Shown here: piece by piece, positions 10,937-21,831 of the stretch
How positions within the stretch are numbered: position 1 is the stretch's first letter
How the letters are laid out: each line of letters opens with the position of its first letter
Source of the DNA: Vicia villosa
Lineage: Eukaryota; Streptophyta; Magnoliopsida; Fabales; Fabaceae
Assembly (NCBI RefSeq): GCF_029867415.1
Contig: NC_081185.1
Coordinates: forward strand, 27,825,293 to 27,889,292
Length of the DNA stretch: 64,000 nt
Direction: 5' to 3'
The notes under the pieces: generated by a model
The model's input: the letters and a program-made list of their open reading frames with translations, nothing else
Database searches by the model: none
What the model was told of the DNA's origin: nothing
Position numbers and translations under genes: made by a program

Positions 10937-12771
10937 AAGTCAAATCTTAAGATGAATAATGTATTACAAACGCAAAAAAAGAAAAATTTTAAAATTCGAA
11001 TGAGGAATGTTAATTTAAGATTCACAAGATGAAATAAGTCTATATATAATAGCTATGTAAAAAAACATGGAAATTCAATAGTCATTCATATCTTAAGTCA
11101 TTTGATAAGGCTTGATTGTTGGTGATATACAATTGTTATTATAAAATCACTAATAACTCAAAATATTTAAAAAGAAATATTTATCAAATCACCAACATGA
11201 TAAATTTAATATGTCTAATAACTATAAATATTTACAAATATGACTAATAACTATAAATATTTACAAATATCACTGATAATTATAAATATTTATAATATTT
11301 TGTTGTTAAAATAAAAAAGGTATTGTGGTGATAGTGTCCCGTGAAAATTAACTTTATGCTAATTATAAATATTTATAATATTTTATTGTTTTTTTTTAGT
11401 TGAATAGTGTCCCGTGATATATAATTATTATTATAAAATCACTCATAATTGAAAATATTTAAAAACAAATATTTAAGAAATTAAAAAATCATGACTTTGT
11501 GTATGAACCAACGTCTAGTTATAGCAACACAAAATAAGGTGATATTTCAGTAGAAAAGTAAAAAGGTGGTAAATTGGAACATACAGAATGTGACAAAAAG
11601 TTGTTACATGTGAAGTGAAATGGTTAAGTATTACATGATGAAGTGAAGTAAGATGATTTTGATAGAAACATTAATTGCATTTAAGGTTTCTATCAAATTA
11701 AAATACTTATAGAAACATGATATGTCATTAAATTTTGATTACATCTTACTATTTGAAAACTAACCATAGCACTGGACATAGCAGCGTTGTTATAGAAATT
11801 GATTAAATACTTGAAACATGGACTAATACAAGATTGGAAACATTATAGATATGACAATCCTACATGTGCTCAGAATTTTACTGCTAACAAATGCCATCGA
11901 ACACTGCTTTTGAACCAATTGCAGTTCCATCTACTGCCATGTTACTTATACAGTTCCATTTTTTTGTATGGTCATAAACTGCAAAAACATATTCATTTTT
12001 GAATCTTTATGTAAGAGTCAACTATTGAATTGATGCTAAACTACTATTTCACTGACTCGTCAGTTCTATTTCTTAAACTCATAATAAGTTCTCTATGGAT
12101 TGAGGTCATATTAGTTTGTTCTCATTTTGACAAAATCAATCTTAAAATCATATATAGTTCAAACTATTACAACTATTACAACCTTTATACTCCTGTCAAA
12201 TTAATCTTTTTATTGATGAAACAGAAAATTATTAAACTGACTTATTTAAAAATTACTTACAACGTAAAGTAAAATACGGATGAACTATTTTAGGATAATT
12301 AGTCTTTATGAAATGATTTGATAATGACAAAGGGCAATACAAAAATTTATAAACAGTACCAAATTGACAAAAACATAATTCTCTAGTGTTCAATAGCCAA
12401 TGTAGATATGACTTCCAAGAGGAGACATCAACCCCTGTTGTAGTTTCAAAAAATGGATCATTCTTACCAGCATTAGCTTACATCAACCCATGTGATGTTC
12501 ATAAAAATGATCAATCAATCTCCGCAATGTACTTTTCAATAACGCATCCCTTTCAGACTCAGCATGGGAAAGCTCTTTCCTTTAATCATGAATAGCAAAA
12601 CATTAATGATATAATAGAAGTTATTGCTCATAGTGATGAAGAATGGCATATTAGAAAGGCAAGTCTGTAAGCGTGCAAGTCTGTTAGTATTGAAAAGTTT
12701 AATGTCAACAGAACAAAACTATGAATAAGCTAAATAAGATCGTGTTTGAATAAACAATTTAATCAATTAAC
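10937..12771 (-). mobile_element. AT-rich presumed Helitron body
   Basis: AT-rich sequence behind the Helitron end contains near-repeats of 'aatatttataatatttt' with 'tagtgtcccgtg' (11280-11420). No protein is recognised. Assignment to the Helitron is inferred from position only. Confidence 0.3.
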
Positions 12772-12995
12772 CTGTGAGGTATGTGCTTAAGACAGTTCCA
12801 AACAACTTGTCCACCAATGGAAACACCGACCATATCAAATTTAGACCCAATCCCAAATGATCTGCAAACTCTTCTACATCCAAAGCAATGCTCTATAATG
12901 TACAATTTGGATCGGTATCACTCTCTCCAAAACCAGGTATGTCCAAATACACAATGTAGACTCCCAAGTTCTTAACAACAATCTAAAAAACCTCG
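12772..12995 (-). pseudogene. Alpha/beta hydrolase exon fragment
   Basis: On the minus strand the translation gives GVYIVYLDIPGFGES, then SIALDVEEFADHLGLG, and after a one-base deletion DMVGVSIGGQVVWNCLKHIP. This matches a plant alpha/beta-fold hydrolase around the nucleophile elbow G-x-S-x-G (GVSIG, Ser is the nucleophile). A TAG lies just before SIALD and there is a -1 frameshift, so it is dead. The 3' edge is an exon-like CAG|GTTAAT junction at 12772/12771, so the fragment came from genomic DNA with introns. Likely cargo of the Helitron ending at 10907. Confidence 0.65.
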
Positions 12996-13077
12996 CATTA
13001 AATATAGGATTACAAGTCAATAAAGGATCTAAGGATGCTTAAATAGGCAGAAGAATATGCGATATAGAAAATTACAG

Positions 13078-13206
13078 GTGATAGGGTGTCAGAAACCATT
13101 GTGTCAAGCATGCAACTGGTAAAACCATCTTAAACACTCTACCACTAAACATGAACTTCATTGTTCTTTCACAAGTAAATTGTAGACCTTCCACAAAATA
13201 TTGAAC
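13078..13206 (-). pseudogene. Exon-like fragment, gene not recognised
   Basis: The minus-strand sequence after a good acceptor (TTGTATTGCAG, ending at 13207) stays open for about 43 codons and includes QYFVEGLQFT and ERTMKFMFSGR. I do not recognise the family. It lies between the hydrolase and folylpolyglutamate synthase fragments on the same strand, so it may be a third captured exon. Confidence 0.3.
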
Positions 13207-13393
13207 CTGCAATACAAATGAAACTCGTAATGACAGAAAAAGAAAAAAGAAACCTTGAAATCAAGACACTTGGTGTAGTCATTCATTCAAGGACAGAAAA
13301 AAGAAACCTTATATACTACAGAAGAAACACAAATAATGCTAAATGATCAAATAACTAGAGTAATGCTGCAACAAATGAATTTGAATCACTCAC

Positions 13394-13503
13394 CCAGCTA
13401 GACAAAATCTTTCTCGGATATCAATGACGTGAGGAGACGTAAAAAATGCAGTACGAAAACCACAGTTGCGTAATATAGATTCTGTGAAGGTACACGTGGA
13501 TCC
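13394..13503 (-). pseudogene. Folylpolyglutamate synthase exon fragment
   Basis: A 110-base exon lies between an acceptor CCATAG (13504-13505 side) and a donor GG|GTGAGTG at 13394/13393. It translates as [17 protein letters not shown], then [14 protein letters not shown]. This is the segment just after the ATP-binding GTKGKGS loop of folylpolyglutamate synthase, which adds glutamates to folates. Only this exon is recognisable; the preceding loop exon is not seen. The retained splice sites indicate capture of genomic DNA rather than cDNA. Same strand as the Helitron, consistent with gene capture. Confidence 0.72.
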
Positions 13504-15552
13504 CTATGGAACCACAAAACACAATAACAATATCCATTATTACATTTTGCATATAGATACTAATTACATACCATATCGACAAAATAATCAAATTAGAAGT
13601 TTGAGTTATGAAATTGCAATTTGTGTGTCATGAATCTATAATACCTTTATTTCCTTGCCATTGTGAAATAGAACTGTAAGAATTGCTGATCAGAGTCTAC
13701 ACCAATTAACAAACGAATACAATATCCAATATTATAGCAAAATGCAAGGTAGAATAGACAATGAAAATAAAATATGTGTTAGATTTATTGATTTAGAATT
13801 TATATCTAAGCAAGAAACATGAAGAACTACAGATTCTTATCATCCTAAGTTTAACACTATTCACACCATCAATATTTCATTCTTTTTATTCTCCAATTGT
13901 TTTATCTCCTTACGCCAATCTTATAGTTTTGCCAACTTCTCTAACTGCTCTGGCTTTAAATCGTGCACCTACTTCATTTCCATAAGCTTTTGGGAAAGCC
14001 TACAAAAATTTCAACCCAAATTGCAATACAATACAAAGGGAGAGAGGGGAAATAATAAATCAAACTCAGTAAAACATGGATCTTGTAAAAATAAAAAACA
14101 AAAACTTGAAACAATGCATAACTTCTTTGTGTAATTGTCTTGTTTTTTATGAAGAACTGCAAAGAATGAAAAAACCAACAGAGTGATATTGGAACAGAAA
14201 CATATTCGACTGTTCTTGTGAAGAAGATGACAAAGTTCTTCGTTGCTTGAATTTTGGTGAATCGGCAGAGTTTTAGAGTTTCAGCGAAAAATATAGAGAA
14301 GAGAAGACGTGAGAGTACGAAAGTTTGACATGGAAGAAGAGAGTGGAATGATTTATGGTTTTAGCGAAAGAGAAAGGGGTAGACAGAAAGAGAGAGAAGT
14401 GACATAATTTTTTTGAAATTTTTTTGAAAAAGGAAATATATAGGGAAACCATTGTGTATTGGGTAAAAGAAAAGTGGTATAATATTGTCTATTGGGTAAA
14501 CAAAAAAGTACTCCATAATTTGAAAAATGTGTGTCACTTGGATGAATGAGATAATATCATTGGTTGATTAATTCTATTGAATTAGTAAATTACGGAAATG
14601 CCTTTTTTGTAGTGAAATTTTATTTTGCATAAAACGTAATTTAGAGTGTTGATAGTATGTTTTATTATTAGTTAGATAGTTGATTTCTAAAATCTATCTA
14701 CTTGTTTAGAAAGCACAGGAGAATGAAAAAAATTTCCATGTTCACTGATCTCTATTTAGATTTTTTTTTAGTTATAGAATACAAGCAACTATAATAAATA
14801 AAAACAAAAAGAATTGAAATCGAAAGTAAGATACTTGTAAAAAGTTTTTGTAACAAAATGTTACCGAAGAAAATCAATATAATTCGATAAATGTGAAAAG
14901 GTATTTATACAGTAAACTTGCACATACATTTTCCATTAATATAAAGTAGTTCATACTTTGTACATTTTTTTACAAAACATCATAATTAGTATATGCGATT
15001 ACGTTTTGTGTGAGTATATCTAAAATATATAGTTTTTATATACATGAATTTGTTATTTTCATATGGTTATATCACATATTATTTAAGAGTTAATATGAAC
15101 TATAATACATGATCGTTTATGATTTTTTCAAGTAAAAATATGATAAAATATTTTACAATAGATTATCAGATAAATATGAAGATCTTTAAATGTGTATGAG
15201 TCTATTAAATAAAGCATTTAACAAAAAAAAAAGTAGTTTTTCTTAAAAAAAAAATTGAAAGATTTTAGTTTAAGTATTGTTTTTAAAAAAATATTTATTT
15301 ATATTTACAATTGAAAGGAGTGCTTAAGAAAATAATAGAAATATTGTGTATTATATAATTATTAAATCAAAATTTAATATTTAAACATAATGAACTGTCA
15401 TTGGAGTAATCTTTCTCTCTTTTTCTCTCGAGCACTATTTGTTATTTTTTATTTTAGTAGGAGACCTTTATTTATTGAGCCCAAACCTTATACACACACC
15501 TTTTTTTTCTTTCATTTTTTGTAGTTAAACAATTTTTTTTTATTTTTGCGTG
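13504..15552. other. Rest of presumed Helitron cargo, then AT-rich spacer
   Basis: Near 13975-13885 on the minus strand an exon-like segment follows a TTGTAG acceptor and includes HDLKPEQLEKLAKL before a stop; I do not recognise it. Around 14390-14200 the minus strand looks like a gene 5' region (CT-rich, ATG near 14332) without a known product. 14400-15552 is AT-rich with no gene or repeat I can support. Confidence 0.3.
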
Positions 15553-15560
15553 GTTGAAGC

Positions 15561-16263
15561 TAGGGCTGACAATGAACCAAACTAACTCGAAAATAGTTCG
15601 AAACTCGATTCGAAAATTAAATCGTTGAACTAGGTTCATGAACCAAATGAGCTGAGTATGAGCTAAAAACTAAGTTCGTTAAATAAATGAGCTGAACTTG
15701 AACTATACATGGTTCGACTCGTTAGGTTCATGAGTCAACTCGATTGTATATTTGCTCTAAATCTTAGTATCATATTTTATCTTAATCTAACGGTTTTAAT
15801 TGATAATTTATATTCTTTAGTGAGCAAAATATTTCTACAAATAATTATACAAATAAAATTAACATCGTATAAATTCTAATCTTATAACTTTTATTTTATT
15901 TCTATATTTTTTAATTAAAAAATATTAATTTAAAATGTCAAATATATATATATATAAATATATAAATAGACTTTAAAAAATTACTTTTAAGTTCGTGAAA
16001 TAAGCGAGTTGAACCTAACAAGATAAACCTAACAAGTTGAATCGAGATTTTCGTGAACTTCTAACAAGTTGAGTTTGACCTGAAAAAAAAGTTCGAGATA
16101 AACTCGAACTCGAACTCAAACTCGACCAATTCTTAGCGAGTCGAGTTTGAGCTGAAAAAAAAGTTCGTCATGAACTCGAGCTCGAACTCGAACTCGGCCA
16201 ATTCTTAACGAGTCGAACTGAGCTGAGGCGAGTTCGACTCAACTCGACTCATTTCCAACCCTA
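15561..16263. mobile_element. hAT-like non-autonomous DNA transposon
   Basis: A 703-bp element has ends TAGGGCTGACAATGA and (reverse complement of the right end) TAGGGTTGGAAATGA. It is flanked by perfect 8-bp target duplications GTTGAAGC (15553-15560 and 16264-16271). Eight-base duplications with TAGGG-type short inverted ends fit the hAT superfamily. There is no transposase. The right half is built of repeats of GAACTCGA/GAGTTCG-type words. Confidence 0.8.
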
Positions 16264-16651
16264 GTTGAAGCTTATCAACTTTCAAGGAAGAGGAATGCAA
16301 ACGCAAAAACTCAAGAGGAGGAGGATGGGAGTCTATGTGCTAAAATGCCACCGAAGAAGACTTTAATTGGGCCAAAAGAGGATTCATTGGTAGGGTGCAC
16401 AATTTTGTTAAGGTTCATTTGTTACAACAAAAAATCGGGGATGTAGGTGTTCTATCATTAAGACTAATTCTGTAGGAAAAGGATAAAGTGTTTTTAGTAG
16501 TTGAAGACGATGAAGACTCTCTCGTTGATGAAAATGCAGAGGAGTTCTTCTAGGAAGTAGAGGAGGAAGACGAAACAAAAGACAGAACATATGTGCATTG
16601 TTTGAAAAATGATTTTGCAGCATAAATGGAGCGCAATGCAACCACTGCGAG
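16264..16651. other. Short unassigned segment between two hAT elements
   Basis: Plus-strand text from 16330 gives short open pieces rich in Glu/Asp (VFLVVEDDEDSLVDENAEEF near 16490-16550) interrupted by stops. The family is not recognised; it may be a relic of a coding sequence. Confidence 0.25.
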
Positions 16652-17109
16652 TAGGGGTGGAAATAAGCTAGGCTAGGGTAGGCTTTAAAAGACCTGGGTC
16701 TGGCCTATGATAAATTTGAAAGGCCTGAGTCTGACCTGTGGTCTATAATATGCTATCTTTTTTGGCCTGGCCTGGCCTTTTTAAAAGTCTGGCCTGACCT
16801 AAAAACCTATTTAAAAGCCTATTTTTCATTACGGTTTTCAATTAATCCATATTATTTAAAAGCCTATTTTTCATTACGGTTTGCAAATGTACGCCGATCT
16901 ATTTAACCTATTTTTAATATACATAAAAATATAGGCCGGTCTATAAGGCTTCATAGGCTTTTAAATAGCCTAAGCCTCGCCTATTTTATTAAATAGGCTT
17001 TTAAAAAAGCCTAAGCCTGACATTTTTGTTAAATAAGCCTGGCCTGGTCTGGCCTTATATAGGCTAGGCCATAGGCCCCTGTAGACCGGCCTGGCCTATT
17101 CCACCCCTA
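16652..17109. mobile_element. hAT-like MITE with GGCCTGGCC-rich interior
   Basis: A 458-bp element has ends TAGGGGTGGAAATA and (reverse complement) TAGGGGTGGAATA. Perfect 8-bp target duplications ACTGCGAG flank it (16644-16651 and 17110-17117). The interior is repeats of AGGCCTGG/TTTAAAAGCCTA words. No coding capacity. Termini and duplication length place it with hAT. Confidence 0.82.
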
Positions 17110-17359
17110 ACTGCGAGTGAGAATTCGGTTCAACATTAAGGGGTTTTCAAATTTAGGCCTTATTTACACCTTTTGGCCCATGACAAAAATACATCGGCAT
17201 TACTCATTACACCTCGTGCCTTACTCACACACTTAGATAATTCACAAATTACCTTCAAAATTCAAATTCCAATTTTCCGATGCATCAAATACACAATAAA
17301 CTCTCTCTCTCTCTAAATCAAGCTAAATCAAAGGCAAAAAGTCCAGATTTTAGAATCTG

Positions 17360-19130
17360 CACGCTGTAACACTACAATCCCTGAAATTTATATAAAAGAT
17401 TTAATCGATAATTTTAGATGTCACCGCGACAACCATCCAAAGACCTCCAAAACAATTGACAGCATGCAGCGCAAAAATCATATCATTTCAACTTCAGTTT
17501 AAACTTCTCAAATAAAGTATTAAACTTTAAACCACATAATTCAACATTTACTCAACAATATAGCACAATCCCCCATTCCCGATGTTACAAAATTAGAGGA
17601 CTAAAACCACTAAGATGCGATAAACGACAAATAAAATAACGAATAGCTCCAACAAGCCATCTTCCACACACAACAACAACTCTACTCTTGATTATCTACA
17701 AGATGTCCATGGTTGACAACATAAAGCAAGGAGTGAGAAATAAACTTTGATATAAAATGGTAAAGAATCCAAGGGTAAATAAACACACAACGTATCATAC
17801 ATTCAATACACAACCAACATCATCACTATCTCACTCCCATTTTTGCGACAACATATACCTATATGCAATGAGAGTTACGACACAACGTGACACTATGCAT
17901 GTGGTACAAACATAACATTTGGTTCTCTCAGAAACCGGGTCCCAATTTTGAATCCGAGCGCCCCCTTTCTGAGCTTGGGACAAGCCACTTGTCCCCATTT
18001 TTTAACTAGCGAACATGCCTCTTTCAATGACACGACACAAATGATGCATGTCATACAAATCAATGCAACAACAATAACACCGTTCAAGATCCCTTCTGAC
18101 CATAAACAACATGCATTGAAAACAAAGTAGTAGTCCCCTCTTCTGAACTAATATCCAACAATCATAACAACACTAGTCATATTCATAGCATATAACTAAA
18201 ACATCACCAAACAATAGTATATGTATCAGTATGATTGCGACACAACTTGAACAACAATATTTAAATAAATTAATTATTATCCAAACAATACCAAGCACAC
18301 CTAAACAATAGCCAATTATTGACTAAACAACAAAACAAAATCAAAATTTTGAAGTGATAACTCCAACTATACAATCTGGGAAAGTTACACCCCTTCTGAC
18401 AGCATGACGGGTTATCCATCACCAGGGTGATGCCCGTCATCCACCCCAAAGTCCCAATCTATCATTCCCATGACGACCAACTCAAAAAAATAAGCTTGTA
18501 AACCATGACAATCTCACCGTCATAGCGTTGATGCCCTATAGCTGCTTCAAACGCATAATTCCAAGTTAACCATCCCCATGATGCCCGTCACGCTAATAAA
18601 ATATGCAGAATTGCATTTTCTGCATCAGAGTTTATCCAAAACTTCGATTTTCGACACCCAGCGACTCAAAACGACCTGAAAAATATTCACACATATTATA
18701 CACTAATTAAGCAGAAACCAAACGACTTTTAGCACATCAAAATCGACACTTTTCAATGGTTTATGATAGATTTTCAAAGTTTTCACAATACAACATTAGA
18801 GAAAATTAAACACATCCATAAACATGATTTTACACCTTATAATCCATATGAAAATCAATCATAAAATTAGATTATAACAGTTATCCTTCTCAAAAACTCA
18901 GATTAACATGTACTAATAGCAAATCCAAACATTATCAGAAAAAGGAAGTTGAGTGGTTAGGGAGAGTTTTCTATCAGTACGTGAAAATAGAAAGAAAAAG
19001 GCTAGAACAAGGGATTGAGAAAGAGAAGGAAAAGAGGTTAAGAGAGAAGAACATTAAGGAAGAACTTTTCAGCCGCTGATAGGATAACTAGGTAAGAGGG
19101 AAAATTATCTCAATAACAAATATAATGCAT
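17360..19130 (-). mobile_element. LTR-like relic, minus orientation
   Basis: Non-coding sequence begins TGTAACACTAC at 17364. It shares GACACTATGCATGTGGTAC (about 17889) with the minus-oriented LTR at 60012-62279, plus a splice-leader-like purine-rich stretch near 18960-19060. The right boundary and target duplication were not found. It contains imperfect repeats of TGATG/CCCGTCAT words near 18400-18600. 19131-19995 has no feature I can support beyond a possible second LTR edge (TGTCACGCCC on the minus strand near 19635). Confidence 0.38.
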
Positions 19131-19995
19131 GAGGGGTAGAATTTAGGAGTCCTTAACCTCCAATAGGGCATTGAGGTTTGATTTAACTTTATAAATTGGT
19201 ATGCATTTGATGATATGTACCATGATTGTTGATGAAGTTCGTGTACTTTATTCGATGTTAATTTTTGTTTTGATGTGTTAATAAGTTTTCACCATTGTTG
19301 TAGTTTTGGGAGCTTTTGGGGTAAGTGAGAAAGTATGAAAATACATGATTTTGTTGATGCCAATCTATGATAAATTTTGAATTTGTGGTTATAATCATTG
19401 GATATCAAATTATAAGCGTATGAGTTTTTACGGAATCTAAATCGGAGGTCTATGTTGGAAAAACGAAGAAGAATAAAATTCTGGGTATTTACCCGCGGAT
19501 TCTGTGACTTAGCGACGATTTGGCCATGGGAAAAAACCTAGTTCTGGATGACATCCATCAGCCCTTATGACTTTTCTTGTATGTACCATATCCCAATTCT
19601 TGCCCCGTGCATTTTCACTCATTTCGGGCGTGACACATTTTTATCACTTCATGCTTTATTTCAAAAAATCATAAAAAATGTATCTTAGCATCATATTATT
19701 CTATGCACAATTTTTATTTCTTTTAATTCGAAAATTTCAAAAAAATATGGTTCATTTTCATTTATCTTTTTAGAAGTCAAAATTTGTGGTCCATGATTTT
19801 ATATTATTTTTTCCTTCAATATAAATCTTTGGTTTTAATATTAATTTTAATTAAATTTGAAATTTCATTTTAAGTTGAATTATTAAAAAAATTAAAACCA
19901 ATTTTATAATTTTTCTTATCATTATTTTACTTGTTGCATTTTTAGTTTTTAATTTTTTTTTCTATTTTTGAAACTTACTAACAATTTTTCTTTTC

Positions 19996-20074
<79 letters not shown>
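19996..20074. repeat. (TTA)n microsatellite
   Basis: 79 bp of perfect ATT/TTA trinucleotide repeat, about 26 units. Confidence 0.97.
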
Positions 20075-20281
20075 TGTTTTGTTTTGTCAAGAAAATAGGG
20101 TTAAAGATGCTAATTTTCCATTTCCACACTAGACCATTTACCACCTTTTTATCCATTTCAAATTTACTACCATTTGCATACATGTTACTTAGACCCTCCA
20201 TGCATGAATGAAGCAACAAGAAAAACATGTTCAAATCCTCTTGATTTTTTTGATTCATAGAGGTGTCCTTCTCTCCTCTTA

Positions 20282-20653
20282 AGAGCATCTCCAATAAGGA
20301 GAATTTCTTGATTCCTTATCCTTAAGTTTCATTGCTTATTTTTTAACCATTGGTGTGCTGATGTGACAACATTTGGTTGTTTAAATTTAAGAGATGGAGC
20401 GTCATGACGCAATCTTGAAAGTGGATAACTTAACATTAAATATTATTATTTCGGAATCATTTTAATTGAAAAGTGGTCATTATATTGTAGTACAGATAAA
20501 ATAATATAAATTGGTGGAGTCAAATATATGTTGCTTATTTATAATTACCATTAAAGTAAAAGTAGTTGAATTTGTTTATATACAATGTTACAATTTAGAC
20601 CCAAAAAATATGACACAAGAAACCAAAATAATTTCTCCCATTGGAGATGCTCT
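20282..20653. mobile_element. MITE with GAGCATCTCCAAT ends
   Basis: A 372-bp element has a perfect 14-bp terminal inverted repeat AGAGCATCTCCAAT (20282-20295 and 20640-20653). This GAGCATCTCCAA terminus is common in plant MITEs. No clean target duplication is visible, so the superfamily is left open. No transposase. Confidence 0.65.
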
Positions 20654-21055
20654 GAGCATCCAAAAATATCTAAAATCCTTGTTCCATAATGCATATGCTA
20701 AGGTAAAAACCCAACTTGCTCTAATTTTCCCAACCCTGAGTGTCAGGAGTAAGTCCATTCACAATTATTTCACCTTTGTAAGGAATACCTAAACAATTTC
20801 CAAGTTATACTAATGACAGCCCAATATCATTATCTCTAACTCTAGATCGAAATGCACAACTCGGATCAATAGTAAAGTTAGAAAAAAATCTCTAACCATA
20901 TATGGATAGTAGGGTCCAAAATATTACACTAAGCCATCAATCTTTTGATATTAAAAAAATGCTAGAAAGTGAAAGTTAGAAGATGGAAAGGATTCTGATT
21001 TACCATACTTTGGTAGAATCATAGGACGTTGTCTAAAGTTGAACAACATTCTGCG

Positions 21056-21160
21056 TTATTTCAGTGTTGGTTCCTGAGGATCAATTTCTTGTTCAAGAGC
21101 ATGAGGTGAAGAATCTTCACTAATCTTAGCTTTTCCTCTTTCCTTCTTTGATGGGGCCAT
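21056..21160 (-). CDS. Small 34-residue ORF after copia pol
   Basis: The minus strand opens with MAPSKKERGKAKISED, is rich in Lys and Glu, and ends with TAA at 21056-21058. It lies downstream of the copia RNase H relic on the same strand, where Sirevirus-type elements may carry an extra ORF. It may be the decayed start of such an ORF. The family is not recognised. 20654-21055 shows nothing else. Near 21480-21590 there are two copies of a GTAATCGATTAC-like palindrome. Confidence 0.25.
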   Translation of the reverse strand: MAPSKKERGKAKISEDSSPHALEQEIDPQEPTLK

Positions 21161-21831
21161 GGGAGGAGCTTGATAAGTTAAGGTTTAGAAAGTGATTTTC
21201 GGACTGTCCTATTTTGGTGTGAATAAGTGTTTTTTGGAATGACTTATTTAGTATGAAGGGTGAAAAAATTATTATATAGGGGGATTATAAGAGCGGGATT
21301 TTAATGAGATGTTGTTGGTAAGTGTAGTGTTATGAGTAGGTAGTAAAGGATGAGATTGAATGACATTGATTTCCAAGAAGAGTGAGTGGAGGAGTAGATA
21401 TGAGGGAATGAATGTTAACCACAAAATTAATACAATTCAAAAAAACTTAAAGAAAGGCTGAAAAACCAATCTGCAAAACGATAATCGATTACGTGATATG
21501 GCGTAATTGGTTATGAGTCTGAAAACAGAAATACTAAAGCACCATGAAAAATGAAATTACAAAACGGTAATCGATTACAGCATATGCGGTAATCATTTAT
21601 GGCAAGAGAACTTTTCCAATAACAAAAAACTAGTAGCTATGGTACTTAAAAATACCCAAATTTAAACACATAAAAAGGACATAGAACATATAGGTAACAT
21701 GTGTAGGCATCATATAAGCATGTAAATTAATAACAAAACATATTATATAAGAGTTTCACAGATGAAATTGTGAAAAATCACGAAAATTTAAACATGATCA
21801 AATATGTGTACCGTTCATCATACGTTTTTTT

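Noticed and set aside
21483..21590. Regulatory palindrome array GTAATCGATTAC
   Set aside because: Only two imperfect copies. Such words are widespread in legume repeats and nothing here ties them to a promoter.
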